Source: Fodinibacter sp963747405 | Lineage (GTDB): Bacteria; Actinomycetota; Actinomycetes; Actinomycetales; Dermatophilaceae | Direction: 5' to 3' | DNA: 64,000 nt | Assembly (NCBI GenBank): GCA_963747405.1 | Contig: CAVVFG010000014.1 | Coordinates: 62,001 to 126,000, forward strand | Part shown: in pieces, positions 22,664 through 30,583 of the stretch | Layout: each line of letters begins with the position of its first letter | Numbering within the stretch: position 1 is the first letter of the stretch | Position numbers and translations under genes: made by a program | The notes under the pieces: generated by a model | Databases searched by the model: none | What the model was told of the DNA's origin: nothing | The model's input: only the letters and a program-made list of their open reading frames with translations

Positions 22664-23338
22664 TCAGTGCACGCCGGCGTCGACGAGGTCGAGGAGGCGG
22701 TCGACGGCAGCGCGCTGCTCCTCGGGCCCGAGGTCGGCGAGCGGGCCGTCGAGCAGGAGGACCGCCAGCCCGTGCACGGCGGCCCAGGCGGAGGTGTCGG
22801 TGAAGGCGCGCCGCTCCGGGGCCAGCGCACCGGTCGCGACGAGCTCGTCGACGCACGCCACGAGGAGCTCGTACGGGCCGGTGCCGCCCGGACCTCGCTG
22901 GTCGGGGGGCGGGTCCTTCGGCTCCTTCGGGTCGTGGTGGGCGCCGGGGTGCATCGCCACGGCGAACAGGCCGGGTTCGGCCAGGGCGAAGGCGATGTAG
23001 GCGCGGCCGGTGGCACGGAACCTGGCACGGGCCCGGCGCCGTGCGGACTCCCGGGAGGCGTCCTGCGGAGGCGAGGCGGCGGCGGCCTGCTCCTCGGCGG
23101 TGGCCATCTGGCGCTCCATCTCCCGGGCCATCTCGCCGGCTGCGTACTCGGAGATCGCGAGCAGGAGCGCGTCGCGGTGGGCGTAGTGGCGGTACGCGGC
23201 CGCGTTGCTCACACCGGCCCGGCGCTGGACGTCGCGCAGCGACACGGCATCCGGTCCGCCCTCGCGCGCCAGGGCGATGCCGTGCTCGAGCAGGGTCGCC
23301 TTGAGGTCGCGCCCGCGGCGCGTGCCGGCCTGCGGCAT
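22664..23338 (-). CDS. TetR-family repressor of the divergent efflux pump
   Basis: 224 residues. The N-terminal helix-turn-helix contains AVSLRDVQRRAGVSNAAAYR followed by HYAHRDALLLAI; the rest is an all-helical ligand domain. GGGAGGG precedes the ATG at 23338 (a GTG at 23344 is an alternative start). Divergent from the DHA2 transporter, with a perfect palindrome between them, so it most likely represses the pump until a drug-like ligand binds. Residues about 125-145 are a low-complexity Asp/Pro/Lys insertion. Confidence 0.9.
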   Translation of the reverse strand: MPQAGTRRGRDLKATLLEHGIALAREGGPDAVSLRDVQRRAGVSNAAAYRHYAHRDALLLAISEYAAGEMAREMERQMATAEEQAAAASPPQDASRESARRRARARFRATGRAYIAFALAEPGLFAVAMHPGAHHDPKEPKDPPPDQRGPGGTGPYELLVACVDELVATGALAPERRAFTDTSAWAAVHGLAVLLLDGPLADLGPEEQRAAVDRLLDLVDAGVH

Positions 23339-23360
23339 GAGCACCCTCCCTTTCGGTGAA

Positions 23361-23386
23361 CGGTGTCAACTTACCCGTTGACACCG
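23361..23386. promoter_or_regulatory. TetR operator and efflux-pump -35
   Basis: CGGTGTCAAC (23361-23370) and GTTGACACCG (23377-23386) are exact inverted repeats with a 6-nt spacer. The right arm contains TTGACA (23378-23383), followed after 17 nt by GACCCT (23401-23406), a plausible promoter for the pump gene, so repressor binding would cover its -35. Confidence 0.8.
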
Positions 23387-23444
23387 TCAACTCCACGTGT
23401 GACCCTACTCATGTTTACACCGCTAACACGAAAGGGGCCCACTC

Positions 23445-25016
23445 ATGGCCCGGTCGTTCCCACGTCGCCCCGCCTCGCCGGCGGTGGTCCTCGGCGTCGT
23501 CCTGCTCGCTGTCCTCGCCATCACGGTCGAGACCACCGTCATCAACGTCGCACTGCCCACGCTCACCACCGACCTGGATGCGTCGACGACGCAGCTGCAG
23601 TGGATCGTCGACGCCTACAACCTCGCGTTCGCCGCCCTCGTGCTGGCCGGGGGTGGTCTGGGTGACCGGTACGGCCGCCGCGGCACCCTGGTGGTCGGCC
23701 TGGTGCTCTTCGCGGCCACCAACGTGTGGGCCGCACTGTCCACCGACGCCACCGGGCTGATCGTTGCGCGCGTCGCGATGGGTGGAGCGGCCGCGCTCGT
23801 CTACCCGACGACGCTCGCCATCATCACCGCGGCCTTCCGCGACCGCCGGGCCCGGGCGGGCGCCATCGGGGTGTGGGGCGCCGTCGGCGGGCTGGGCGTC
23901 GCCGTCGGCCCGGTGCTCGGTGGCTACCTCCTCGAGCACTTCGCGTGGGGCAGCATCTTCTGGGCCCTCATCCCCGCAGCCGTCCTCGCCGCCGGGCTGG
24001 GCTGGCTCCTGGTGCCCGACTCGCGCGAGGCGCACCAGCCGCCGCTCGACCTGCCCGGCCTCGCGCTGTCCGTGCTGATGCTCGGCAGCCTGGTCTACAC
24101 GATCATCGAGGCGCCGTCGCGCGGCTGGCTCTCGGCGGCGACCGTCGTCGGCTTCACCGTCGCGGCCCTCGCCACTGCCGCCTTCGTCGTCGTCGAGCTG
24201 CGCCGCCCCGACCCGCTCATCGACGTCTCGCTCTTCGCGAACCTCCGCTTCAGCGCGGCCAGCGGCGCGGTGACGGTCGCTTTCTTCGCGCTCTTCGGGT
24301 TCATCTTCCTCATCACCTTGTTCTTCCAGCTGGTGCAGGGGCAGACGCCGCTGACCACGGGCGTGCGGGTGGTCCCCGTCGCCGTGTCCATCGCCGTCGG
24401 GTCGATCCTCGGCACCCGTCTCGGCGTCACCCGGCTGGGCACCAAGGTCGTGGTCACGGCGGGTCTGCTCATGCTGGCCGGCAGCTTCGCCTGGGTGTCG
24501 ACGATCGGTGCCGACGTCGCCTACGGGCAGGTGGCCGCGCAGATGGTGCTGCTCGGCACCGGGCTCGGCCTGACCAGCGCTCCCGCCACCGAGTCGATCA
24601 TGGGCGTGGTCCGACCCGAGCAGGCCGGCGCCGGCTCGGCCCTGAACGACGCCACCCGCCAGGTGGGCGGCACCCTCGGTGTCGCCGTCCTCGGCAGCAT
24701 CTACTCCACCCTCTACCTGCGCAGCCTGGACTCCTCGGCGGTCATGTCGGCCCTGCCGCCGGGTGCACGTCAGGTGGCCGGCGAGGGCGTCGCCCAGGGG
24801 CTCGCGGTCGCCCAGGCCGCTCCCGCCGCCGCAGCCCCGGCGGTGCGCACCGCCGTCGTCGACGCCTTCCTCGACGGGCTGCACGCCGGCTGCCTGACCG
24901 CGGCGGTCGTCTGCCTCCTCGGGGCCGTTGCCGTCGCCATCCTCCTGCCGGCCCGTCCCCTGCCCGGCACCGCGGAGACCCGCGCGGCGCTCGAGCCTGC
25001 GCCGGCGCCGGCCTGA
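23445..25016 (+). CDS. DHA2-family MFS drug efflux transporter (14 TM)
   Basis: 523 residues with about 14 hydrophobic segments. Motif A is GGLGDRYGRRGTLVVGL (near residue 69), motif C-like GAVGGLGVAVGPVLGGYLLE near 146, and the N-terminal ALPTLTTDLDASTTQLQWIV is typical of EmrB/QacA transporters. It exports drugs or toxic metabolites using the proton gradient. The divergent TetR gene and the perfect operator imply ligand-induced expression. The start ATG is preceded by AAAGGGG. Confidence 0.93.
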   Translation: MARSFPRRPASPAVVLGVVLLAVLAITVETTVINVALPTLTTDLDASTTQLQWIVDAYNLAFAALVLAGGGLGDRYGRRGTLVVGLVLFAATNVWAALSTDATGLIVARVAMGGAAALVYPTTLAIITAAFRDRRARAGAIGVWGAVGGLGVAVGPVLGGYLLEHFAWGSIFWALIPAAVLAAGLGWLLVPDSREAHQPPLDLPGLALSVLMLGSLVYTIIEAPSRGWLSAATVVGFTVAALATAAFVVVELRRPDPLIDVSLFANLRFSAASGAVTVAFFALFGFIFLITLFFQLVQGQTPLTTGVRVVPVAVSIAVGSILGTRLGVTRLGTKVVVTAGLLMLAGSFAWVSTIGADVAYGQVAAQMVLLGTGLGLTSAPATESIMGVVRPEQAGAGSALNDATRQVGGTLGVAVLGSIYSTLYLRSLDSSAVMSALPPGARQVAGEGVAQGLAVAQAAPAAAAPAVRTAVVDAFLDGLHAGCLTAAVVCLLGAVAVAILLPARPLPGTAETRAALEPAPAPA

Positions 25017-25126
25017 CCAGGGCGCGGCGACACCCGGCTGCCGGTCGGCGCGATGAGCGGCGCGGATGCCGGGTGGCCGACCCGGCCGACGACGGCCGGA
25101 CGCGCCAGCGCTGGCCGCGATGCCGC

Positions 25127-25633
25127 TCAGGCCAGCCGGTCGAGGTCGCAACGGCAGCGGCGCTCGAACTCGCTGAGCTCGGACAGCGCCGCGTCGATGT
25201 CGCGCCGGCGCTGTTCGAGGTCGGCGCGGCGCTCGTCGATCTGACCGAGCACGTACTCGAGCTGCGAGCGTCGCCCGCGCGGCACGTCGTAGAGGTCGAT
25301 GATCGTGCGGATCTCCTCGAGCGGGAAGCCGAGTCGCTTGCCGCGCAGGATCAGGGCCAGCCGGGTGCGGTCGCGCCGGTGGTAGACCCGGGTGGTGCCC
25401 CGGCGCTCGGGCGAGATGAGGCCGAGCTCCTCGTAGTGCCGCACGGTGCGGTGGGTCACTCCGAACTCGTCGGCGACCTCGGCGATCGTCCAGGTGCGGT
25501 CCCGCTCGTCGGGGCCGGGAGCGGTGGGTGGGAGCACAGCATCCGCGGTGGGTGGGCGCACGGCATCCGCGGTGGGTGGGCGCACGGCATCCGCGGTGGG
25601 TGGGCGCACGGCATCCGTCGCGGGGGTTGGCAT
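25127..25633 (-). CDS. MerR-family regulator, LiuR-like, with repetitive N-terminus
   Basis: 168 residues. Residues ~46-115 are the MerR winged helix: WTIAEVADEFGVTHRTVRHY then EELGLISPERRGTTRVYHRR. A coiled-coil dimerisation helix follows, and the chain ends CRCDLDRLA. The first ~40 residues are an unusual tandem repeat of DAVRPPTA encoded by a 24-bp DNA repeat. The long start (25633) is supported by a -10 (AATACT) 7 nt upstream and a -35 (TTGACG) 18 nt before it. The neighbours (acyl-CoA dehydrogenase, carboxyltransferase) match the branched-chain amino-acid regulon of LiuR proteins. Confidence 0.85.
   Translation of the reverse strand: MPTPATDAVRPPTADAVRPPTADAVRPPTADAVLPPTAPGPDERDRTWTIAEVADEFGVTHRTVRHYEELGLISPERRGTTRVYHRRDRTRLALILRGKRLGFPLEEIRTIIDLYDVPRGRRSQLEYVLGQIDERRADLEQRRRDIDAALSELSEFERRCRCDLDRLA
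25521..25616. repeat. 24-bp tandem repeat, four copies, in the merR 5' end
   Basis: Units start at 25521, 25545, 25569 and 25593; the core is GGTGGGTGGGCGCACGGCAT. The last three are identical and the first has two changes. The period is a multiple of three, so copy number can change without breaking the reading frame. Confidence 0.92.
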
Positions 25634-25648
25634 ACCGGCGAGTATTGC

Positions 25649-25670
25649 TTTACGTTTACGTCAACGTCAA
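25649..25670. promoter_or_regulatory. LiuR-type operator within the merR promoter
   Basis: TTTACGTTTACGTCAA (25649-25664) has inverted arms TTtACGT/ACGTcAA; a further ACGTCAA overlaps to 25670. On the - strand it lies between TTGACG (25670-25665) and AATACT (25646-25641), 18 nt apart, the usual spacer position for MerR proteins. It resembles LiuR motifs known from proteobacteria (TTTACGT..ACGTCAA). Confidence 0.7.
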
Positions 25671-25732
25671 GATGAGACGGCCTGCCGTCCCCCGTGACCC
25701 GGGGGTGGGACCACCTGCGCGAAGGAGCGCCG

Positions 25733-26923
25733 ATGTACGAGCTGAGCAAGGACCACGAGGACTTCCGCAAGGTGGTCCGCGAGTTCGCGACCGAGGCCAT
25801 CGAGCCGCACGTCGCCCAGTGGGACCGCGAGCACCACTTCCCGACCGACCTGGTGCCGCAGCTGGGCGACCTCGGCCTGTTCGGCCTGGTCGTGCCCGAC
25901 GAGTTCGGTGGGTCGCTCGAGGCGTCCGACGGCGGGGCGTTCACCAACCTGTGCATCGCCATCGAGGAGCTCGGGCGGGTCGACCAGTCGATCGGGATCA
26001 CCCTGTCGGCCGGCGTGGGCCTGGGCATCAACCCGATCCTCACCTACGGCAGCCAGGCGCAGAAGGAGCGCTTCCTGCCCGACCTCGTGGCAGGGCGCGC
26101 CCTCGCGGGCTTCGGGCTCACCGAGCCCGATGCCGGCAGCGACGCCGGTGCCACGCGCACCAAGGCGGTGCTCGAGAACGGCGAGTGGGTGGTCGACGGG
26201 GCGAAGGCCTTCATCACCAACTCGGGCACGCCCATCACCTCGGTCGTCACCGTCACCGCCCGCACCGGCACCGACGACAAGGGTCGCGCCGAGATCTCGG
26301 CGATCATGGTGCCGTCCGGCACCCCCGGCTTCACCGTCGAGCCCGCCTACGACAAGCTCGGCTGGAACATCTCCGACACCCACGGCCTGTCCTTCAGCGG
26401 GTGCCGGGTGCCCGAGGACTCGCTGCTCGGCCGGCGGGGCCACGGCTTCCGCCAGTTCCTCAAGACCCTCGATGACGGCCGCATCGCGATCAGCGCGCTG
26501 GCGCTGGGGCTGATCACCCGGATGCGCGAGGAGACGACGGCCTACGCGGCCACCCGCACGGCGTTCGGCAGGCCCATCGGGGTCAACCAGGGTGTCGCCT
26601 TCCCGATCGCCGACCTCGCCGTCATGGAGGAGACCTCGCGCCTGCTCACCTACCGGGCCGCGTGGCTCAAGGACGAGCAGGAGAGCGGGCGCCGCTCGGT
26701 GGCCGAGGTCAAGCAGGCGGCAGCCGTCGCGAAGCTGTACACCTCCGAGGCCGCGGTGTCGGCCACCCGCATCGCCACCCAGGTGTTCGGCGGCAACGGC
26801 TTCATGGAGGAGTACCCCGTGGCCCGGTTCTACCGCGACGCCAAGATCCTCGAGATCGGCGAGGGCACCTCCGAGGTGCAGCGGATGGTCATCGCCAAGG
26901 GCCTCGGCCTCCCCACCGCCTGA
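25733..26923 (+). CDS. Acyl-CoA dehydrogenase (short/branched-chain type)
   Basis: 396 residues, a complete FAD flavoprotein that makes the 2,3-enoyl-CoA. Motifs: GFGLTEPDAGSDAGATRTKA near residue 125, FITNSGTPITSVVTVTAR, GRPIGVNQGVAFPIADLAVM and the C-terminal GGNGFMEEYPVARFYRDAKI with a following IGEGTSEVQRMVIAKGLGL. GAAGGAG lies 7 nt before the ATG. It is the first gene of a two-gene unit with a carboxyltransferase, next to a LiuR-like regulator, so isovaleryl- or 2-methylbutyryl-CoA is a likely substrate. Electrons go to ETF. Confidence 0.93.
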   Translation: MYELSKDHEDFRKVVREFATEAIEPHVAQWDREHHFPTDLVPQLGDLGLFGLVVPDEFGGSLEASDGGAFTNLCIAIEELGRVDQSIGITLSAGVGLGINPILTYGSQAQKERFLPDLVAGRALAGFGLTEPDAGSDAGATRTKAVLENGEWVVDGAKAFITNSGTPITSVVTVTARTGTDDKGRAEISAIMVPSGTPGFTVEPAYDKLGWNISDTHGLSFSGCRVPEDSLLGRRGHGFRQFLKTLDDGRIAISALALGLITRMREETTAYAATRTAFGRPIGVNQGVAFPIADLAVMEETSRLLTYRAAWLKDEQESGRRSVAEVKQAAAVAKLYTSEAAVSATRIATQVFGGNGFMEEYPVARFYRDAKILEIGEGTSEVQRMVIAKGLGLPTA

Positions 26924-26996
26924 CATGCTCGGGTCGGGTGCCCGGGTGGTCGCTGCGGCAGCCACCTGAGCACCCGACCCGCGCCGAACGAGAGGT

Positions 26997-28682
26997 ATGC
27001 CGGTGAGCCCGGACCCCGACCAGCCCGCCCTCGTGGGGGACGCCCCTGCCACCGGGGGCGGCACGCCCGCCATGACCCCGACCGATGCCGGGGCGGACGT
27101 CTCCCAGGCCGCGCCGCATCCCGCCGGGTGGGTCGGCGACCCGCGGGTCGCCGACGTGCGGGCCCGGCTGGAGGCCGCGCACACGGCATCCGAGCGGCCG
27201 ACCGACAAGGCGGCCGCCAAGCTCGACAGCCAGCACAAGCTGTACGTGCGCGACCGGATCGCCCTGCTGGTCGACGAGGGCAGCTTCGTCGAGGACGGTC
27301 GCTACGCCAACTCGCGCGCTGGCGGGCTGCCGGCCGACGGCGTGGTCACCGGGAGGGGCACCGTCGACGGCCGGCCGGTCGTGGTCATCGCCAACGACCC
27401 CACCGTCAAGGCCGGCTCGTGGGGCGCGCGCACGGTCGAGAAGATCGTGCGCGCCACCGAAACCGCCCTGCGCGAGGAGCTTCCGGTCTTCTGGCTGGTC
27501 GACAGCGCCGGCGCCCGCATCACCGACCAGGTCGAGATGTTCCCCGGCCGTCGCGGCGCGGGGCGCATCTTCCACAACCAGGTGGCGCTGTCGGGCAAGG
27601 TGCCCCAGGTCTGCTGCCTGTTCGGGCCGTCGGCGGCGGGCGGGGCCTACATCCCCAGCTTCTGCGACGTCATCATCATGGTCGAGGGCAACGCGTCGAT
27701 GTACCTCGGCAGCCCGCGGATGGCCGAGATGGTGGTCGGCGAGAAGGTGTCGCTCGAGGAGATGGGCGGGGCCCGGATGCACTGCACCGTCTCGGGCGTG
27801 GGCGACCTGCTGGCGCACGACGACACCGAGGCCATCGAGCTGGCCCGGCTCTACTTCTCGTACCTTCCCGGCAGCTGGCGGATGCCGCTTCCCACCTACC
27901 ACCCCGAGGAGCCGGCCGAGCCGCTGACCCGGGCGTCGGTGCCCGAGCGCGAGAGCCAGCCGTTCGACGTGCACGACCTGATCGACGGCCTGGTCGACGA
28001 CGGCAGCTTCTTCGAGATCAAGCCGCTGTTCGCCGCCGAGCTGGTCGTCGGGTTCGGGCGGATGGGCGGCGAGACCGTCGGCATCGTCGCCAACAACTCG
28101 GCGGTCAAGGGCGGGGTGCTGTTCACCGACTCGGCCGACAAGGCGTCGCGGTTCATCTGGCTGTGCGACGCCTTCTCGGTGCCGCTGGTGTACCTCGCCG
28201 ACGTGCCGGGCTTCATGATCGGCTCCGAGGTCGAGCGCGGCGGCATCATCCGGCACGGCGCGAAGATGGTCTCGGCGGTGGCGTCGGCCACCGTGCCGCA
28301 GTTCTGCGTGGTGGTGCGCAAGGCCTACGGCGCGGGGCTGTACGCGATGGGTGGGCCCGGGTTCGGGCCCGACGCGACGATCGCGCTGCCCACCGCCCGG
28401 ATCGCCGTCATGGGGCCCGAGGCCGCGGTGAACGCGGTGTACGCCAACAAGATCGCCGAGGTGGACGCGGCCGAGGGCTCTGCGGCTCGCGACGCGTTCG
28501 TCGCCGCTCGGCGGGCGGAGTACGAGGCCGACGTCGACCTCGAGCGGCTCGCCGCCGACCTCGTCATCGACCAGGTCGTCGAGGCCGACGCGCTGCGCGA
28601 CGAGCTGCTGCACCGGCTGCGCTACGCCGCCCGTCGCGACCGGCACTTCGCCGACAAGCGGCGCGACGTGCCCCCGGTCTGA
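26997..28682 (+). CDS. Acyl-CoA carboxylase carboxyltransferase (beta) subunit, MCC/PCC type
   Basis: 561 residues. The first ~45 are Pro/Gly/Ala-rich and probably disordered; the rest has the two crotonase-like halves of a carboxyltransferase: FWLVDSAGARITDQVEMFPG near residue 165 with the acyl-CoA site FGPSAAGGAYIPSFCDVIIM, and YLADVPGFMIGSEVERGGII near 400 with VVVRKAYGAGLYAMGG. The sequence is of the methylcrotonyl-CoA-type rather than the AccD5 type. GAGAGG precedes the ATG. It needs a biotinylated alpha subunit; none is in this operon, so the one at 4448-6223 may serve. Confidence 0.92.
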   Translation: MPVSPDPDQPALVGDAPATGGGTPAMTPTDAGADVSQAAPHPAGWVGDPRVADVRARLEAAHTASERPTDKAAAKLDSQHKLYVRDRIALLVDEGSFVEDGRYANSRAGGLPADGVVTGRGTVDGRPVVVIANDPTVKAGSWGARTVEKIVRATETALREELPVFWLVDSAGARITDQVEMFPGRRGAGRIFHNQVALSGKVPQVCCLFGPSAAGGAYIPSFCDVIIMVEGNASMYLGSPRMAEMVVGEKVSLEEMGGARMHCTVSGVGDLLAHDDTEAIELARLYFSYLPGSWRMPLPTYHPEEPAEPLTRASVPERESQPFDVHDLIDGLVDDGSFFEIKPLFAAELVVGFGRMGGETVGIVANNSAVKGGVLFTDSADKASRFIWLCDAFSVPLVYLADVPGFMIGSEVERGGIIRHGAKMVSAVASATVPQFCVVVRKAYGAGLYAMGGPGFGPDATIALPTARIAVMGPEAAVNAVYANKIAEVDAAEGSAARDAFVAARRAEYEADVDLERLAADLVIDQVVEADALRDELLHRLRYAARRDRHFADKRRDVPPV

Positions 28683-28700
28683 CGCGCTGCGCCCCCGCTG

Positions 28701-28762
28701 GTCGAGAGTAGAGAACACGCCGTGTGCCATCGGGCGCTCACGGCGTGTCTTCTACTCTCGAC
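28701..28762. repeat. Long palindrome between convergent genes (family A, copy 2)
   Basis: GTCGAGAGTAGAGAACACGC is mirrored by GCGTGTCTTCTACTCTCGAC; the inner arms CGTG/CACG extend the stem. Nearly the same sequence as 4362-4422 while the ~10-nt loops differ. It lies between the + carboxyltransferase (ends 28682) and the - regulator (ends 28768). Confidence 0.87.
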
Positions 28763-28767
28763 GACGG

Positions 28768-29085
28768 TCAGGCGCCGGCGATCTCGCGCAGCGCGGCCAG
28801 GTGGCCGGTGTACGCGGTGCGCCCCGCCCGGGTGAGCGAGAGCCAGGTGCGCGGCCGCTTGCCGACATAGCCCTTGCGCACCTTCACGTACCCGGCCTGC
28901 TCGAGGGTCGACACCTGCTTCGACAGCACCGAGTCGCTGACCTCGACCTCGTCGCGCACGAGTGCGAACTCGGCCTCGTCGACCGCGGCCAGCGTCGCGA
29001 CGATGCTGAACCGCACCGGTGCGTGGATGACGTCGTCGAGCCGGTGCCGCGCGTGCGGTGGCCGCACGGTCCCCTCGGCGGTCAC
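28768..29085 (-). CDS. Winged-helix regulator (ArsR/MarR-like, small)
   Basis: 105 residues from a GTG overlapping the stop of the upstream membrane-protein gene (GTGA). A single winged-helix domain: HAPVRFSIVATLAAVDEAEF, then EVSDSVLSKQVSTLEQAGYV (recognition helix) and KVRKGYVGKRPRTWLSLTRA (wing). This is the 'transcriptional regulator, DUF-type winged helix' often encoded beside a small membrane protein in actinobacteria. It probably regulates its own two-gene unit. The effector is unknown. Confidence 0.82.
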   Translation of the reverse strand: MTAEGTVRPPHARHRLDDVIHAPVRFSIVATLAAVDEAEFALVRDEVEVSDSVLSKQVSTLEQAGYVKVRKGYVGKRPRTWLSLTRAGRTAYTGHLAALREIAGA

Positions 29086-29546
29086 GTGCGTGCCCCACGG
29101 GCGATGACCAGCGCCGCGACGAGCATCGGCACGGCGACGGCACCACCGGCGACGAGCAGCAGCGCGATGTTCTCAGTGGGCGAGCTGCCGCCGAGCTCCT
29201 GGTGGGCCTCGCGGTAGTTCAGCGCCATCACCACCGTGAGGAACAGGACCATGGTTCCGGCGAAGCCGGCATAGCTGACCCGGCGGGAGTGTCGTGGCCA
29301 GCTGCGGCTGGACCGGGTCTGCCACAGGCTGAGCGCGAGCAGCAGCAGGACATAGAACGACGGGAGCACGAGCTGCCACCCGGTGCCCTCCGCCGGGCGG
29401 TACAGCGCCACGTAGGCGCCGATGAGGAGGCCGAACCCGGCGGTGGCCAGGGCGTGGACGCGCCGGTCGTCCGCGCGCCGGTCGGTGGCGGCCTCGGCCT
29501 CGGCGAGCTGCTCGCGGGCCTGCTGGGGCGTGATGCCGTGCTGCAT
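29082..29546 (-). CDS. Small four-helix membrane protein paired with the winged-helix regulator
   Basis: 154 residues. A charged N-terminal helix (QQAREQLAEAEAATDRRADD) precedes four hydrophobic segments: about residues 35-50, 60-76, 92-110 and 125-148. GGGAGGA lies 7 nt before the ATG. The promoter is probably TTGACA (29668-29663, - strand) about 120 nt upstream, leaving a leader containing an 18-bp tandem repeat. No family assigned. Coupled translationally to the regulator downstream; such pairs may sense membrane state, but that is speculation. Confidence 0.72.
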   Translation of the reverse strand: MQHGITPQQAREQLAEAEAATDRRADDRRVHALATAGFGLLIGAYVALYRPAEGTGWQLVLPSFYVLLLLALSLWQTRSSRSWPRHSRRVSYAGFAGTMVLFLTVVMALNYREAHQELGGSSPTENIALLLVAGGAVAVPMLVAALVIARGART

Positions 29547-29561
29547 GGTGGGTCCTCCCGT

Positions 29562-29632
29562 GGTGTCCCTGGTTCGGTGGTGTCTCTGGATCGTCGGGGT
29601 CCCTGGATCGTCGGTGTCCCTGGTTCCTCGGT
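29562..29632. repeat. ~18-bp degenerate tandem repeat in a 5' leader
   Basis: About four units of the form GGTGTCCCTGGTTCG/GGTCCCTGGATCGTCG follow one another between the promoter and start codon of the - strand gene starting at 29546. Confidence 0.7.
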
Positions 29633-29639
29633 GCCTCCA

Positions 29640-29668
29640 CGCTAAGAAACTACTTTCCATTCTGTCAA
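29640..29668 (-). promoter_or_regulatory. Probable promoter of the membrane-protein/regulator pair
   Basis: On the - strand TTGACA (29668-29663) is followed after about 18 nt by TAGCGT. AACTA and TAGTT flank the region as a possible regulator site. This is an AT-rich patch in otherwise GC-rich DNA. Confidence 0.5.
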
Positions 29669-29772
29669 ATAGTTGCCGGTCGTCCTTCCTCGCAGCGGCA
29701 CGTGCGGGCTTCGGGCGCGGGCGTGGCCGCGCGGCGAGTGCGCCGGCAGGGCGCAGCGAGGGCGCCGGCGGG

Positions 29773-30459
29773 TCAGCCGCGCAGGTCGTGCCAAGCGACG
29801 CCGAGCTCGCGCACCAGCTCGCGCAGCAGCGGCAGCGACACCCCGATGACGTTGCTCGGGTCGCCCTCGATGCCCGAGACGTACGGCCCGCCCAGCCCGT
29901 CGAGCGTGAACGCACCGGCCACCCGCAACGGCTCACCGGTGGCGACGTAGGCGTCGACCTCGGCGTCGTCGAGGTCGGCGAAGTGCACGACGGTGGATGC
30001 CGTGCCGCCCACCATGCCGCCCGTGCCGCCGCCGTCGGGGTCGCGCAGGTCGACCAGCCAGTGACCCGTGTGCAGCACCCCGGGGCGCCCCCGCATCACC
30101 CGCCAGCGCGCCACGGCCTCGGCGGCATCGACCGGCTTGCCGTGCACCGCACCGTCGACCTCGAGCACCGAGTCGCAGCCCAGCACGAGGATGCCGTGCG
30201 CCGGCTCGGCGTCGACCTCGCCGACGCCGTCGTCCACCTCCAGCGCCGTCACGACGTCCTCGGCCTTGGCCCGGGCCAGCAGCAGGGCCACGTCGGCCGC
30301 CTCGAGCGCCCGGCCGGTGGCTGCCTCCGCCGCCGCGACGGCGGCGTCCTCGTCGACCGACGACACCCGCACCAGCGGTTCGACCCCGGCCGCCCGCAGG
30401 GTGCTGCGCCGGGCCGGCGACGCGGAGGCCAGCAGCAGCGAGAGGGGTGCGGGCGGCAT
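29773..30459 (-). CDS. maf: Maf-family nucleotide pyrophosphatase
   Basis: 228 residues, slightly longer than usual for Maf (about 200) because of Ala/Asp-rich insertions. Motifs: LLLASASPARRSTLRAAGVE at the N-terminus, LGCDSVLEVDG with the catalytic aspartate region, GKPVDAAEAVARWRVMRGR and, near the end, GGPYVSGIEGDPSNVIGVSL. Maf proteins hydrolyse non-canonical or modified nucleoside triphosphates and are linked to septum formation. TAGGTT lies 7 nt before the ATG, so it is probably leaderless. Confidence 0.92.
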   Translation of the reverse strand: MPPAPLSLLLASASPARRSTLRAAGVEPLVRVSSVDEDAAVAAAEAATGRALEAADVALLLARAKAEDVVTALEVDDGVGEVDAEPAHGILVLGCDSVLEVDGAVHGKPVDAAEAVARWRVMRGRPGVLHTGHWLVDLRDPDGGGTGGMVGGTASTVVHFADLDDAEVDAYVATGEPLRVAGAFTLDGLGGPYVSGIEGDPSNVIGVSLPLLRELVRELGVAWHDLRG

Positions 30460-30516
30460 ACGGCCCAACCTAGTGCGGGTGACGCGGCACACGCCCGCTC
30501 GATTCGAGAAGGGTCA

Positions 30517-30533
30517 ACTACGCGCCGTAGTAT
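30517..30533. promoter_or_regulatory. Palindrome overlapping the -10 of the PFOR operon
   Basis: ACTACG CGC CGTAGT (30517-30531) is a perfect inverted repeat and overlaps a -10-like TAGTAT (30528-30533), about 50 nt before the GTG at 30584. It could be an operator for the pyruvate:ferredoxin oxidoreductase operon. The binding protein is unknown; it does not match the Rex or FNR consensus. Confidence 0.5.
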
Positions 30534-30583
30534 CCCTGGTGGACGTCCGGGGCCGTACGCCCCCGGCGAGAAGGAGAACCTCC

